DNA of 64,000 nucleotides from Cereibacter_A azotoformans (lineage in GTDB: Bacteria; Pseudomonadota; Alphaproteobacteria; Rhodobacterales; Rhodobacteraceae): NCBI RefSeq assembly GCF_003050905.1, contig NZ_QAOT01000016.1; one strand, given 5' to 3'. Position 1 is the first letter of the stretch. Each line of letters starts with the position of its first letter. Positions 45,451 through 53,688 of this stretch are shown piece after piece. The translations under genes and the position numbers were made by a program. The notes under the pieces are model-generated. The model saw nothing but the letters and a program-made list of their open reading frames with translations, had not been told where the DNA came from and did no database searches.

Positions 45451-45584
45451 CGGCTGCGCGCGCTCCCTTGCGTTCGTCAGGTTCGGGACCTGCCTGCCCT
45501 CCAAATCAACGATGAGATCTGGGTGATTTGAAGGATTGATTATGGCTCCGGACGGGCATACCTCCACAGGTCCTTATATACAGT

Positions 45585-46289
45585 ATGCAGATGACCCGGC
45601 CCATTGTTGAATCGACCGAAGGCGTCACGCTGGTGGCGGGCGGACCTGTCACGCGGCGCGATCTTTCCGTGGCGCTGGCGCGGGCGCCGGTGCTGGTGGC
45701 GGCGGATGGCGGTGGCGACAGCGCCCTGCGTCTCGGCCGGCTGCCCCAGGCGGTGATCGGGGACATGGACTCGCTGTCCCACGAGGGGCGCGAGGCGCTC
45801 CGCGGCCGTGTGCATCACCTGCCGGAACAGGAAACCACCGATTTCGACAAGTGCCTGCGCAGCATTCGCGCGCCCTTCGTGCTGGCGCTGGGTGTGGCGG
45901 GGGCGCGGATCGACCACGGGCTTGCGGTGATGAACGTGCTCGTCCGCCGGACCGAGCCGGTCTGCCTGCTGGTCGGGCCGCAGGACGTGGTGTTTCATGC
46001 GCCGCCCGAACTCAGGCTGCGGCTGAAGGTCGGCGAGCGGATCTCGCTCTTTCCGCTCGGCCCGGTCACCGGCGAAAGCCGGGGGCTGCGCTGGCCGATC
46101 GACGGCATCCCCTTCGCGCCGGACGGGCGGGTGGGCACCTCGAACGCCGTGGCCGAGCCCGAGGTGCGGCTGGCGTTCGACGGGCCGGGAATGCTGGTCA
46201 TCCTGCCGCGCGCGCGCCTCGACCGCGCGCTCAGGGCGCTGGTGCCGGGGTGGCGGGCAGGCGCGACGACAGCCGCTCGCGGTAGATGA
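45585..46289 (+). CDS. thiamine pyrophosphokinase
   Basis: It transfers pyrophosphate from ATP to thiamine. The 234-residue protein shows VLVAADGGGDSALRLG, VIGDMDSLS (metal Asp pair), TTDFDKCLRSI (normally DKTDFEKAL) and GVAGARIDHGLAVMNVL, all in order for the TPK/ThiN family, then a C-terminal beta domain with GTSNAVAEPEVRL (thiamine-binding). ATG at 45585 or 45591 is possible. A TATATA hexamer at 45575-45580 would put the transcript start at or next to the ATG, suggesting a leaderless message. The last 59 bases overlap the convergent permease gene. Confidence 0.88.
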   Translation: MQMTRPIVESTEGVTLVAGGPVTRRDLSVALARAPVLVAADGGGDSALRLGRLPQAVIGDMDSLSHEGREALRGRVHHLPEQETTDFDKCLRSIRAPFVLALGVAGARIDHGLAVMNVLVRRTEPVCLLVGPQDVVFHAPPELRLRLKVGERISLFPLGPVTGESRGLRWPIDGIPFAPDGRVGTSNAVAEPEVRLAFDGPGMLVILPRARLDRALRALVPGWRAGATTAARGR

Positions 46290-47154
46290 TGTAGAGTCCC
46301 GAGGCCGAGATCACGCCGATCCCGGCCCAGGTCAGCGGATTGGGGAAGTCGCCGAACACGAGATAGCCCAGGCCCACCGCCGCCACGATTTCGAGATAGT
46401 GGAGGGGCGCGAGCGTGGCCGAGGGGGCGAACTTCAGCGCGTAGGTCATGCAGATGTGGCTGGCCGAGGCCCAGAAGCCCACGCCGAAGAGAAGCAGCCA
46501 GGCAAATCCCTCCGGCCACACCGGATCGAGGGTCGGGATCGCGGCGGCCTCTCCCACCGCAAGAACGGGAAGCATCACCAGGACGCCCGCGAGCGCCGTG
46601 TGCAGCTGCATCGTCACCGGGTGCATGCCGCGCGACATCTGCCGCGTGACCAGCATGTAGAAGGCGAAGAAGACCGCCGTCCCCAGCGGCCAGAGCGCCA
46701 CCGGCCCGAAGGCGGCCAGCGAGGGCTGGATCACCATCAGCGCGCCGCCAAAGCCCACGAGGCTGGCCGCGATCCGGCGCGGCCCGACCTCGTCGCCGAA
46801 GAGGAGGCGGCCGAGCAGGAGCAGGATGAAGGGCTCGACGAAGGCGATGGCGAGCGCGTCGGCGATCGGCATGACGGTGATGGCCGCGACGAAGCTGTAG
46901 GTCGAGAGGATCAGGAAGATCGCGCGCAGCAGGACAAGGCCCGCCATCCGCCGGCCCATCCGCCAGTCGGTGCCCATCAGCACCACCACGGGCAGCATGA
47001 GGATCGCCTGCACGAGGAAGCGCGCGAAGGTGATCTGGCCGACGGGAATGGTGGCCGAGGCCAGCTTGGCGCAGACGTCGAGCAGGGGCGCCAGGACGCA
47101 GAAGGCGATCATCAGCGCGACGCCGGGGAGGATGCGATCGGGAGGGGCGGTCAT
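46231..47154 (-). CDS. EamA/DMT-family transporter
   Basis: The 307-residue inner-membrane protein has ten hydrophobic helices in two EamA repeats (about residues 10-145 and 155-290). Examples are FARFLVQAILMLPVVVLMGT, ADALAIAFVEPFILLLLGRL and FAPSATLAPLHYLEIVAAVG, with GLGYLVFGDFPNPLTWAGIG in the last repeat. The family exports metabolites or takes up S-adenosylmethionine; the substrate here is unknown. The ATG at 47154 starts MTAPPDRI. Its 3' end runs 59 bases into the thiamine pyrophosphokinase gene on the other strand. Confidence 0.88.
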   Translation of the reverse strand: MTAPPDRILPGVALMIAFCVLAPLLDVCAKLASATIPVGQITFARFLVQAILMLPVVVLMGTDWRMGRRMAGLVLLRAIFLILSTYSFVAAITVMPIADALAIAFVEPFILLLLGRLLFGDEVGPRRIAASLVGFGGALMVIQPSLAAFGPVALWPLGTAVFFAFYMLVTRQMSRGMHPVTMQLHTALAGVLVMLPVLAVGEAAAIPTLDPVWPEGFAWLLLFGVGFWASASHICMTYALKFAPSATLAPLHYLEIVAAVGLGYLVFGDFPNPLTWAGIGVISASGLYIIYRERLSSRLPATPAPAP

Positions 47155-47205
47155 GGCATCGGCCTAGCGCAGCCCCTCCGGCCCGTCCAGAGGCAGGCGG
47201 GGAAG

Positions 47206-47255
47206 GCCGGGGGCTCTGCCCCCGGACCCCCGGGATACTTCCGCCAGAATGAAGG
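47206..47255 (+). repeat. dispersed palindromic repeat, copy 5
   Basis: CCGGGGGC-TCT-GCCCCCGG then ACCCCCGGGATACTTCCG and CCAGAATGAAG, 26 bases from the sdaA stop. Stem and core are identical to copy 2 apart from one base in the ATATTT part, and the CCAGAATGAA tail equals copy 1. Confidence 0.8.
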
Positions 47256-47281
47256 AGGTGACCGCAGGCGGCGGGCAGGGA

Positions 47282-48661
47282 TCAGCAGTTGGGGACATTG
47301 ACCGCGAGACCGCCGAGCGAGGTTTCCTTGTATTTCTCGTTCATGTCGCGCCCGGTCTGGCGCATGGTCTCGATGCAGACGTCGAGGCTGACCAGATGTT
47401 CGCCGTCGCCGCGCATCGCGAGGCTTGCCGCCGAGACGGCCTTGATCGCGCCGAGCCCGTTGCGCTCGATGCAGGGCACCTGGACGAGGCCCCTGACCGG
47501 GTCGCAGGTCATGCCGAGGTGATGCTCGAGTGCGATTTCGGCGGCGTTCTCGACCTGAGCAGGCGTGCCGCCGAGGACGGCGGCCAGACCTGCGGCGGCC
47601 ATCGCGGCGGCCGAGCCCACCTCGGCCTGGCAGCCGCATTCGGCGCCCGAGATCGAGGCATTGTGCTTGACGAGACCGCCGATCGCGGCGGCGGTGAGCA
47701 GGAAGTCGGGAAGGTTCGCGGGGCTGGCGCCGGGAACGTGGTCGAGCCAGTAGCGAAGGACGGCGGGCACCACGCCCGCAGCCCCGTTGGTCGGCGCCGT
47801 CACCACCTGGCCGCCGGCCGCGTTCTCCTCGTTGACGGCCATCGCATAGAGGCTCATCCAGTCGTTGATCGTATGCGGCGCCGTCATGTTCAGCCCCCGC
47901 TCGGCCAGGAGCGCCTCGCGGATCCCCTGGGCGCGGCGGCGGACGTGGAGGCCGCCGGGCAGGGTGCCGCCGGTGGCCATGCCGCGCTCGATGCAGTCGT
48001 TCATCACCTGCCAGATCCGCTTCAGGCCGCGGTCGAGGTCGGCCGGGCTGCGGACGACCAGTTCGTTCGCCCGCTTCATCGCGGCGATCGAGAGGCCCGA
48101 GGCCTCGGCCATGCCGAGCATCTGCTGCGCGCTGTCGAAGGGGAAGGGAACGGCGGGGCCGGGAACGGTGCGATCGGCCTTCGACCCGGCCAGTTCGGCC
48201 TCGGTCAGAACGAAGCCGCCGCCGACCGAATAATAGACCTCTGACAAGAGCACGTCGCCCTGCGCGTCGGTGGCGGTGAGCCGCATCCCGTTGGCATGGC
48301 CCGGCAGCGCATGGCCATAGTCGAAGATCAGGTCCTTCTCGGGGTCGAAGCGGAGCGGGCCGAGGCCCGGCGCCTCGATCCGGCGCGTCGCGCGGATGGC
48401 GGCGAGCGCCTCCTCGGCCCGCGCGGCGTCATAGCTGCCGGGCTCGAAGCCGGCGAGGCCGAGGATCGTGGCCCGGTCGGTGGCGTGACCCACGCCCGTG
48501 AAGGCGAGGCTGCCGTGCAGCGAGGCGCGCAGGCCGTGGGCGTGGAACGGGCTTGCCCGCAGGCGGTCGAGGAAGCGGCCGGCGGCCACCATCGGTCCCA
48601 TCGTGTGCGAGGAGGACGGGCCGATGCCGACCTTGAAGATATCGAAGACGGACAGGAACAT
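47282..48661 (-). CDS. sdaA: L-serine ammonia-lyase (iron-sulphur type)
   Basis: It deaminates L-serine to pyruvate using a [4Fe-4S] cluster. The 459-residue single-chain enzyme starts MFLSVFDIFKVGIGPSSSHT (beta domain). Its catalytic domain has APTNGAAGVVPAVL, the three cluster cysteines in GAECGCQAEVG, MTCDPVRGLVQ and VPCIERN, and the C-terminal tail NVPNC, whose Cys is known in the family to cap the fourth iron. All ligands are intact. The start at 48661 has no strong ribosome binding site. It is a single-gene unit on the minus strand. Confidence 0.95.
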   Translation of the reverse strand: MFLSVFDIFKVGIGPSSSHTMGPMVAAGRFLDRLRASPFHAHGLRASLHGSLAFTGVGHATDRATILGLAGFEPGSYDAARAEEALAAIRATRRIEAPGLGPLRFDPEKDLIFDYGHALPGHANGMRLTATDAQGDVLLSEVYYSVGGGFVLTEAELAGSKADRTVPGPAVPFPFDSAQQMLGMAEASGLSIAAMKRANELVVRSPADLDRGLKRIWQVMNDCIERGMATGGTLPGGLHVRRRAQGIREALLAERGLNMTAPHTINDWMSLYAMAVNEENAAGGQVVTAPTNGAAGVVPAVLRYWLDHVPGASPANLPDFLLTAAAIGGLVKHNASISGAECGCQAEVGSAAAMAAAGLAAVLGGTPAQVENAAEIALEHHLGMTCDPVRGLVQVPCIERNGLGAIKAVSAASLAMRGDGEHLVSLDVCIETMRQTGRDMNEKYKETSLGGLAVNVPNC

Positions 48662-48778
48662 GCGCGGACCTCGGACAGTGCGTCCTTCCTAGATAGGTGC
48701 GACGGCCTGTCGCGGACACGCTGGAAACGACCTCGCCGCGCAATTCGCGTCATCGCGCGCCGGGCGGGGAAGCGGCGG

Positions 48779-48946
48779 TCAGTTGTGCCGGTCGTCCGAG
48801 CCCGCCGGCGCGAGCGGGCCTTCGCTGCGCAGCGAGTCCACGATCGCCTGACAGGCGGCCTCGCGCAGGATGGCGTCGGTGAAATCCGCGCCCGACCGGC
48901 GGTCCGGGAGGTGGTGGGGAGACTTCGTCTGGCTGAGGTTACTCAT
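48779..48946 (-). CDS. small protein of 55 residues, unknown function
   Basis: The minus strand from ATG 48946 to TGA 48781-48779 encodes MSNLSQTKSPHHLPDRRSGA, then DFTDAILREAACQAIVDSLR and SEGPLAPAGSDDRHN. AGGAA lies nine bases upstream, codon usage resembles neighbouring genes, and a helix (DFTDAILREAACQAIVDSL) is flanked by polar tails. It is cytosolic with no signal peptide or membrane segment. I do not recognise a family. It sits alone between sdaA and the divergent rpiA. Confidence 0.5.
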   Translation of the reverse strand: MSNLSQTKSPHHLPDRRSGADFTDAILREAACQAIVDSLRSEGPLAPAGSDDRHN

Positions 48947-49130
48947 GGCAAGGGTTCCTGAACAAAGGTCTGCATGAAAAGGAAACGCGAAAATGTGCGT
49001 TCAGGATGCATGAAAACGTGAAAATCTTCAACTGTTGCTTGCAGGCCCCGATCCGCCCTCGTGCAGCTTTCCCCTCGCACGGCCCCGGCTTCGTGCCTAT
49101 AACCGGGGGGCGCCCCAGCGGAGACAGAGG

Positions 49131-49919
49131 ATGCCTGCAGAACGTTCCCCCATTGACACCGCCAAGTTCGCCGCCGCTCGCCGTGCGGTGGATTTCGTGC
49201 AGGACGGCATGAAGCTGGGCCTCGGAACCGGCTCGACCGCGGCGTGGATGGTGCGCTGCCTGGCCGAGCGTGTCCGCGAAGAGGGACTGCGGGTGCAGGG
49301 CGTGCCGACCTCGTCCCGGACGGCCGACCTTGCGCGCGAGCTGGGGATCCCGGTCGTGACCCTCGATGAGGCGCGGTGGCTCGACCTGACCATCGACGGG
49401 GCCGACGAGTTCGACAGCGAGTTCAACCTGATCAAGGGCGGCGGCGCCGCGCTGTTGCAGGAAAAGATCGTGGCGACGGCCTCGGACCGGATGATCGTGA
49501 TCGCCGACGCGGCCAAGGAGGTGGCGCAGCTTGGCGCCTTCCCGCTGCCGGTCGAGGTGATCCCCTTCGGCTGGCAGAGCACCAGGATGCTGATCGAGGA
49601 GGCGCTGATCGGGCTCGATGTCCTTGGCCGCGAGGTGACGCTGCGCCGGTCGGGCGAGGCGCCGCTGCTCACGGACGAGAAGAACTACATCCTCGACCTG
49701 CACCTGACGCGCATCGGCCATCCGCGCCAGCTCGCCCTCACGCTGAACCAGATCGCGGGCGTGGTGGAAAACGGGCTTTTCATTGACATCTGCGACACGG
49801 TGGTGGTGGGTCATGGCGATGGCCGGGTGACGGTGCGTGATCTCGAGTCCGGCCTGACGGAGGACGGGCAGGTGGATCTCGGCGCCTCGCGCAACATCTT
49901 CGCCGACCTTGGAGAGTGA
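49131..49919 (+). CDS. rpiA: ribose-5-phosphate isomerase A
   Basis: It interconverts ribose 5-phosphate and ribulose 5-phosphate in the pentose phosphate and Calvin pathways. The 262-residue protein has the phosphate-binding GLGTGSTAAWMVR (residues 28-40), DLTIDGADEFDSEFNLIKGG (catalytic Asp) and GAALLQEKIVATAS with the catalytic Glu/Lys. ATG at 49131 follows GAGACAGAGG. It overlaps the next gene by a GTGA junction. Its 184-base upstream region holds the promoter. Confidence 0.95.
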   Translation: MPAERSPIDTAKFAAARRAVDFVQDGMKLGLGTGSTAAWMVRCLAERVREEGLRVQGVPTSSRTADLARELGIPVVTLDEARWLDLTIDGADEFDSEFNLIKGGGAALLQEKIVATASDRMIVIADAAKEVAQLGAFPLPVEVIPFGWQSTRMLIEEALIGLDVLGREVTLRRSGEAPLLTDEKNYILDLHLTRIGHPRQLALTLNQIAGVVENGLFIDICDTVVVGHGDGRVTVRDLESGLTEDGQVDLGASRNIFADLGE

Positions 49920-51280
49920 GCTTGGCATTCGACCATGACCTGTTCGTGATCGGCGGCGGCTCGGGCGGGGTGCGCGCGGCCCGGATCGCGGCCTCGGAAG
50001 GGGGCGCGAAGGTGGCGCTCGCCGAGGAAAGCCGGATGGGCGGCACCTGCGTCATTCGCGGCTGCGTGCCCAAGAAGCTGATGGTCTTCGCCTCGGGCTA
50101 CCCGGAGGCCGTCGAGGACGCCCGCGCCTATGGCTGGGAGGCCTCGATCGGCGGGTTCGACTGGCCGAAGTTCCGCACGAGCCTGGATCGCGAGCTTGAC
50201 CGGCTCGAGGCGGCCTACCGCTCGGGCCTGACCTCGGCGGGGGTGGAGATCTTCGACGAGCGCGCGACGGTGGCCGACGCCCATACGGTGCGGCTCGCCT
50301 CGGGTCGGACGGTCACGGCCAAGCACATCCTGATCGCGACCGGCGGGCGGCCCTTCGTGCCGGATTTCCCCGGCTGCGAGCTGGCCCTGACGTCGGACGA
50401 TGTCTTCAGGCTCGAGAGCCTGCCGCCGTCGATCCTGGTGGTGGGCGGCGGCTACATCGCCAGCGAATTCGCCTGCATCCTGCACGGGCTGGGTGTCGAT
50501 GTCTGTCAGTTCTACCGTGGGGCGCAGATCCTGCGCGGCTTCGACGACGAGGCCCGCGGCCATGTCTCGTCCGCCATGATCGACCGCGGCATCCAGATCA
50601 AGTGCGGAACCGATGTCATCCGCCTGGAACGGACCGAGGGTGGGGTGCGCGCCATCACCACCGACGGATCGGACCGGGAGTTCGGCGCGGTTCTCTATGC
50701 GACCGGGCGGCGGCCCAACAGCGCGGGCCTTGGCCTCGAGGCGCTGGGGATCGAACTCGGACGCCACGGCCAGATCCCGGTCGATGACTGGAGCCAGACC
50801 TGCGTGCCCTCGATCTATGCGGTGGGCGACGTGACGGACCGGATCAACCTGACCCCGGTCGCCATCCGCGAGGGGCATGCCTTCGCCGACACCGTCTTCA
50901 AGGGAGAGCCCCGCACGGCCGATCACGAGCTTGTGCCCTCGGCGGTCTTCACCCAGCCCGAGCTGGGCTCGGTCGGCCTGACCGAAGAGGCCGCGCGCGA
51001 GCAGGAGCCGATCGAGGTCTATGCCGCGGCGTTCCGGCCGATGCAGTCGCTCTTTGCCGGGCGGCCCGATCGCGTGCTCATGAAACTGATCGTCAGCCAG
51101 GCCAGCCGGAAGGTTCTCGGCTGCCACATCGTCGCGCCCAATGCGGGCGAGATGATCCAGCTGGCCGCCATCGCGGTGAAGATGGGGGCGACGAAGGAGG
51201 ACTTCGACCGGACGGTCGCGGTTCATCCGACCATGGCCGAGGAACTCGTGACCCTGCGCAAACCGGTTCGAACGGCTTGA
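49916..51280 (+). CDS. gor: glutathione-disulfide reductase
   Basis: It reduces oxidised glutathione with NADPH. The 454-residue flavoprotein has FVIGGGSGGVRAARIAA (FAD), the redox-active disulphide GGTCVIRGCVPKKLM (Cys near residues 44 and 49), a second Rossmann ILVVGGGYIASEFACIL, YAVGDVTDRINLTPVA, and the C-terminal HPTMAEELVTLR with the catalytic His-Glu. RGAQILRGFD after the second fold contains the Arg residues used for NADPH phosphate. GTG at 49916 overlaps the rpiA stop; TTG at 49922 is a weaker choice. Pairing with rpiA links it to NADPH supply. Confidence 0.93.
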   Translation: MSLAFDHDLFVIGGGSGGVRAARIAASEGGAKVALAEESRMGGTCVIRGCVPKKLMVFASGYPEAVEDARAYGWEASIGGFDWPKFRTSLDRELDRLEAAYRSGLTSAGVEIFDERATVADAHTVRLASGRTVTAKHILIATGGRPFVPDFPGCELALTSDDVFRLESLPPSILVVGGGYIASEFACILHGLGVDVCQFYRGAQILRGFDDEARGHVSSAMIDRGIQIKCGTDVIRLERTEGGVRAITTDGSDREFGAVLYATGRRPNSAGLGLEALGIELGRHGQIPVDDWSQTCVPSIYAVGDVTDRINLTPVAIREGHAFADTVFKGEPRTADHELVPSAVFTQPELGSVGLTEEAAREQEPIEVYAAAFRPMQSLFAGRPDRVLMKLIVSQASRKVLGCHIVAPNAGEMIQLAAIAVKMGATKEDFDRTVAVHPTMAEELVTLRKPVRTA

Positions 51281-51336
51281 ATTTGCTTTTTTGATGACCA
51301 GTTAAGGCGGCAGGCAAGGAAAAGGGAAAGGGTTAT

Positions 51337-52521
51337 ATGTCCAACGGAGGACCTTGGGGCGGAGGCGGAGGAGACCGCGGCGACAGGGATGGGCGTGACG
51401 GCCGCGGCGGGCGGCGTCCCGGCGGTGGTGACGGCTCGCAGATCCCCGAGATCGACGAGATCGTGAAGAAAGGACAGGAACAGTTGCGTGTGCTGATGGG
51501 CGGCCGCGGCCGTACGAACGGCGGACGCGGTGGCGGTGGCGGTGGCGGAAACGGGGGCAACCCGATGGGCCCGCTCTTCACCCGTCAGGGTCTCGCGCTG
51601 GGCGCGCTCGCGCTGGTGGGCGTCTGGGCCTTCATGTCCCTCTACACGGTGCGCCCGGAGGAACGCTCGGTCGAGCTGTTTCTGGGTGAGTTCAGCGATA
51701 TCGGCAATCCGGGCCTGAACTTCGCGCCCTGGCCGGTCGTCACCGCCGAGGTGGTGCAGGTGACCGGGGAACGGACCACCGACATCGGCACCGGCCGCGG
51801 TGGCGATACCGACAACGGGCTGATGCTGACCCGCGACCAGAACATCGTGGACATCGAGTTCCAGGTGGTCTGGAACATCTCGGATCCGGCGCAATTCCTG
51901 TTCAACCTTGCCGATCCGGCGGACACGATCCGCGCCGTGTCGGAATCCGCGATGCGCGATATCATCGCGCGATCCGAACTGTCTCCGATCCTCAACCGGG
52001 ACCGCGGCATTATCGCCTCGGATCTGCTTGCGGCGGTGCAGACCACGCTCGACAGCTATCAGGCCGGCATCAACGTCGTCCGCGTCAACTTCGACAAGGC
52101 CGACCCGCCTCAGGAAGTGATCGACAGCTTCCGCGAAGTGCAGGCGGCCCAGCAGGAGCGTGACCGTCTCGAGAAGGAAGCCGACGCCTATGCCAACCGC
52201 GTGACGGCGGCGGCCCGCGGGGAAGCCGCGCGGCTGACCGAACAGGCCGAAGGCTACCGCGCCGAGGTGGTGAACAACGCCGAGGGTGAGGCGAGCCGCT
52301 TCATCTCGATCTACGACGAATATGTGAAGGCGCCCGACGTCACCCGCCGCCGCCTGTATCTCGAGACGATGGAGAAGGTGCTCGGTTCGATGGACAAGGT
52401 GATCCTTGACGGGATCGACGGACAGGGCGGCTCCGGCGTGGTGCCCTACCTGCCCCTGAACGAGCTGGGTCGCAACTCCGCCGCCGCCCGCGCGGCCACC
52501 AACGGCGGGGAGGCCAACTGA
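51337..52521 (+). CDS. hflK: FtsH protease regulator HflK (SPFH/band 7)
   Basis: HflK with HflC forms the large membrane cage that encloses and modulates the FtsH protease. The 394-residue protein has a glycine/arginine-rich cytoplasmic N-terminus (residues 1-75, several GGGG runs), one membrane segment (LALGALALVGVWAFMSLYTV, about 88-107) and a periplasmic SPFH domain (VRPEERSVELFLGEF, NIVDIEFQVVWNISDPAQFL), then a coiled coil (QAAQQERDRLEKEADAYANR). GGGAAAGGG precedes the ATG at 51337. The stop overlaps the hflC start (TGATG). Confidence 0.94.
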   Translation: MSNGGPWGGGGGDRGDRDGRDGRGGRRPGGGDGSQIPEIDEIVKKGQEQLRVLMGGRGRTNGGRGGGGGGGNGGNPMGPLFTRQGLALGALALVGVWAFMSLYTVRPEERSVELFLGEFSDIGNPGLNFAPWPVVTAEVVQVTGERTTDIGTGRGGDTDNGLMLTRDQNIVDIEFQVVWNISDPAQFLFNLADPADTIRAVSESAMRDIIARSELSPILNRDRGIIASDLLAAVQTTLDSYQAGINVVRVNFDKADPPQEVIDSFREVQAAQQERDRLEKEADAYANRVTAAARGEAARLTEQAEGYRAEVVNNAEGEASRFISIYDEYVKAPDVTRRRLYLETMEKVLGSMDKVILDGIDGQGGSGVVPYLPLNELGRNSAAARAATNGGEAN

Positions 52522-53543
52522 TGAACCGCAGCTCACTCATACTGCCCATCCTCGCGATCCTGGTGGCGATCGGCTTCTCGTCGATCTTCATCGTGGACGA
52601 GCGCGAGAAGGCGCTGGTCCTGCAGTTCGGCCAGGTGAAGGCGGTCAAGGAAGAGCCGGGCATCGGCTTCAAGATCCCGCTCATCCAGGAGGTCGTGCGC
52701 TATGACGGCCGCATCCTCGGCCTGCCGACGCAGCCCATCGAGGTGACGCCCCTCGACGACCGGCGTCTCGTTGTGGACGCCTTCGCGCGCTGGCGCATCG
52801 TCGATGTGGTCGAGTTCCGCGAGGCCGTGGGCGTCGGCGGCATCGACGCCGCCCAGACGCGCCTCCAGCGCATCATGAGCCCGGCGATCCGTGAAGTGCT
52901 CGGCGGCGTGCCCTCGATCCGGGTGCTGTCCGAGGACCGGACGGTGCTGATGAACCAGATCCGCGACCTCGCCCGCCGTCAGGCACAGGCGCTGGGGGTG
53001 GATGTCATCGACGTGCGTCTGACGCGCACCGACCTGCCCGAGCAGAACCTTGCGGCCACCTATGGCCGGATGCGGGCCGAGCGCGAGCGTGAGGCCGCCG
53101 ACGAGATCGCCCGAGGCAACGAGGCGGCGCAGCGCGTGCGTGCGGCGGCGGACCGGACGGTGGTCGAGGTCACATCGGAAGCGCGGCGTCTGGCCGAGGT
53201 GATCCGCGGTGAGGCCGATGCGCAGCGCAACGGGATCTACGCCAACGCCTTCGGCCGCGATCCCGAGTTCTTCGCCTTCACCCGGTCGCTCACCTCCTAC
53301 GAGCGGGCGCTGCAATCGGGCAGCTCGTCGATCGTGATGCAGCCGGACAGCGACTTCTTCCAGTATCTGCGCACCGACCGCGCCCCCGAAGGCGGTCCCT
53401 TGGCCGCGGCCCCCGCCCAAGCCGCACCGGCCGGTGACGGAGAGGCGGCCGCGGGCGAAGAGCCGGGCGATCAGGTCGGCTCGCCGGCCGGTCAGCCGAC
53501 GGCCGCTGCGCCTGCCGCCCCGGCCCCCGCGGCGGCCCAGTGA
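52521..53543 (+). CDS. hflC: FtsH protease regulator HflC (SPFH/band 7)
   Basis: The partner of HflK, 340 residues. It has an N-terminal membrane anchor (SLILPILAILVAIGFSSIFI, residues 4-23), then the SPFH domain (VDEREKALVLQFGQVKAV, LVVDAFARWRIVDVVEFREA) and a long helix (YGRMRAEREREAADEIARGN). The C-terminus is extended by an Ala/Pro-rich segment of about 45 residues (QAAPAGDGEAAAGEEPGD onward), like the tail of SecG in this genome. Translational coupling to hflK ensures 1:1 synthesis. Confidence 0.93.
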   Translation: MNRSSLILPILAILVAIGFSSIFIVDEREKALVLQFGQVKAVKEEPGIGFKIPLIQEVVRYDGRILGLPTQPIEVTPLDDRRLVVDAFARWRIVDVVEFREAVGVGGIDAAQTRLQRIMSPAIREVLGGVPSIRVLSEDRTVLMNQIRDLARRQAQALGVDVIDVRLTRTDLPEQNLAATYGRMRAEREREAADEIARGNEAAQRVRAAADRTVVEVTSEARRLAEVIRGEADAQRNGIYANAFGRDPEFFAFTRSLTSYERALQSGSSSIVMQPDSDFFQYLRTDRAPEGGPLAAAPAQAAPAGDGEAAAGEEPGDQVGSPAGQPTAAAPAAPAPAAAQ

Positions 53544-53549
53544 CTCCGC

Positions 53550-53573
53550 GCCTCCCGGCCACGGCCGGGAGGC
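53550..53573 (+). terminator. hairpin after hflC
   Basis: GCCTCCCGGC (53550-53559) and GCCGGGAGGC (53564-53573) form a perfect 10-bp stem with loop CACG, followed by TTCACAT. It separates hflKC from degP. Confidence 0.6.
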
Positions 53574-53688
53574 TTCACATGCGCTTGACGGGCCCACACG
53601 CCATTTGCATTGCGGCGCGTGTTGCCCGACTGTCATCTTGGGGCGTTTCAGCCAAGGACGGCGCCCCGCATTTCGAAAGGAGTCGGGT

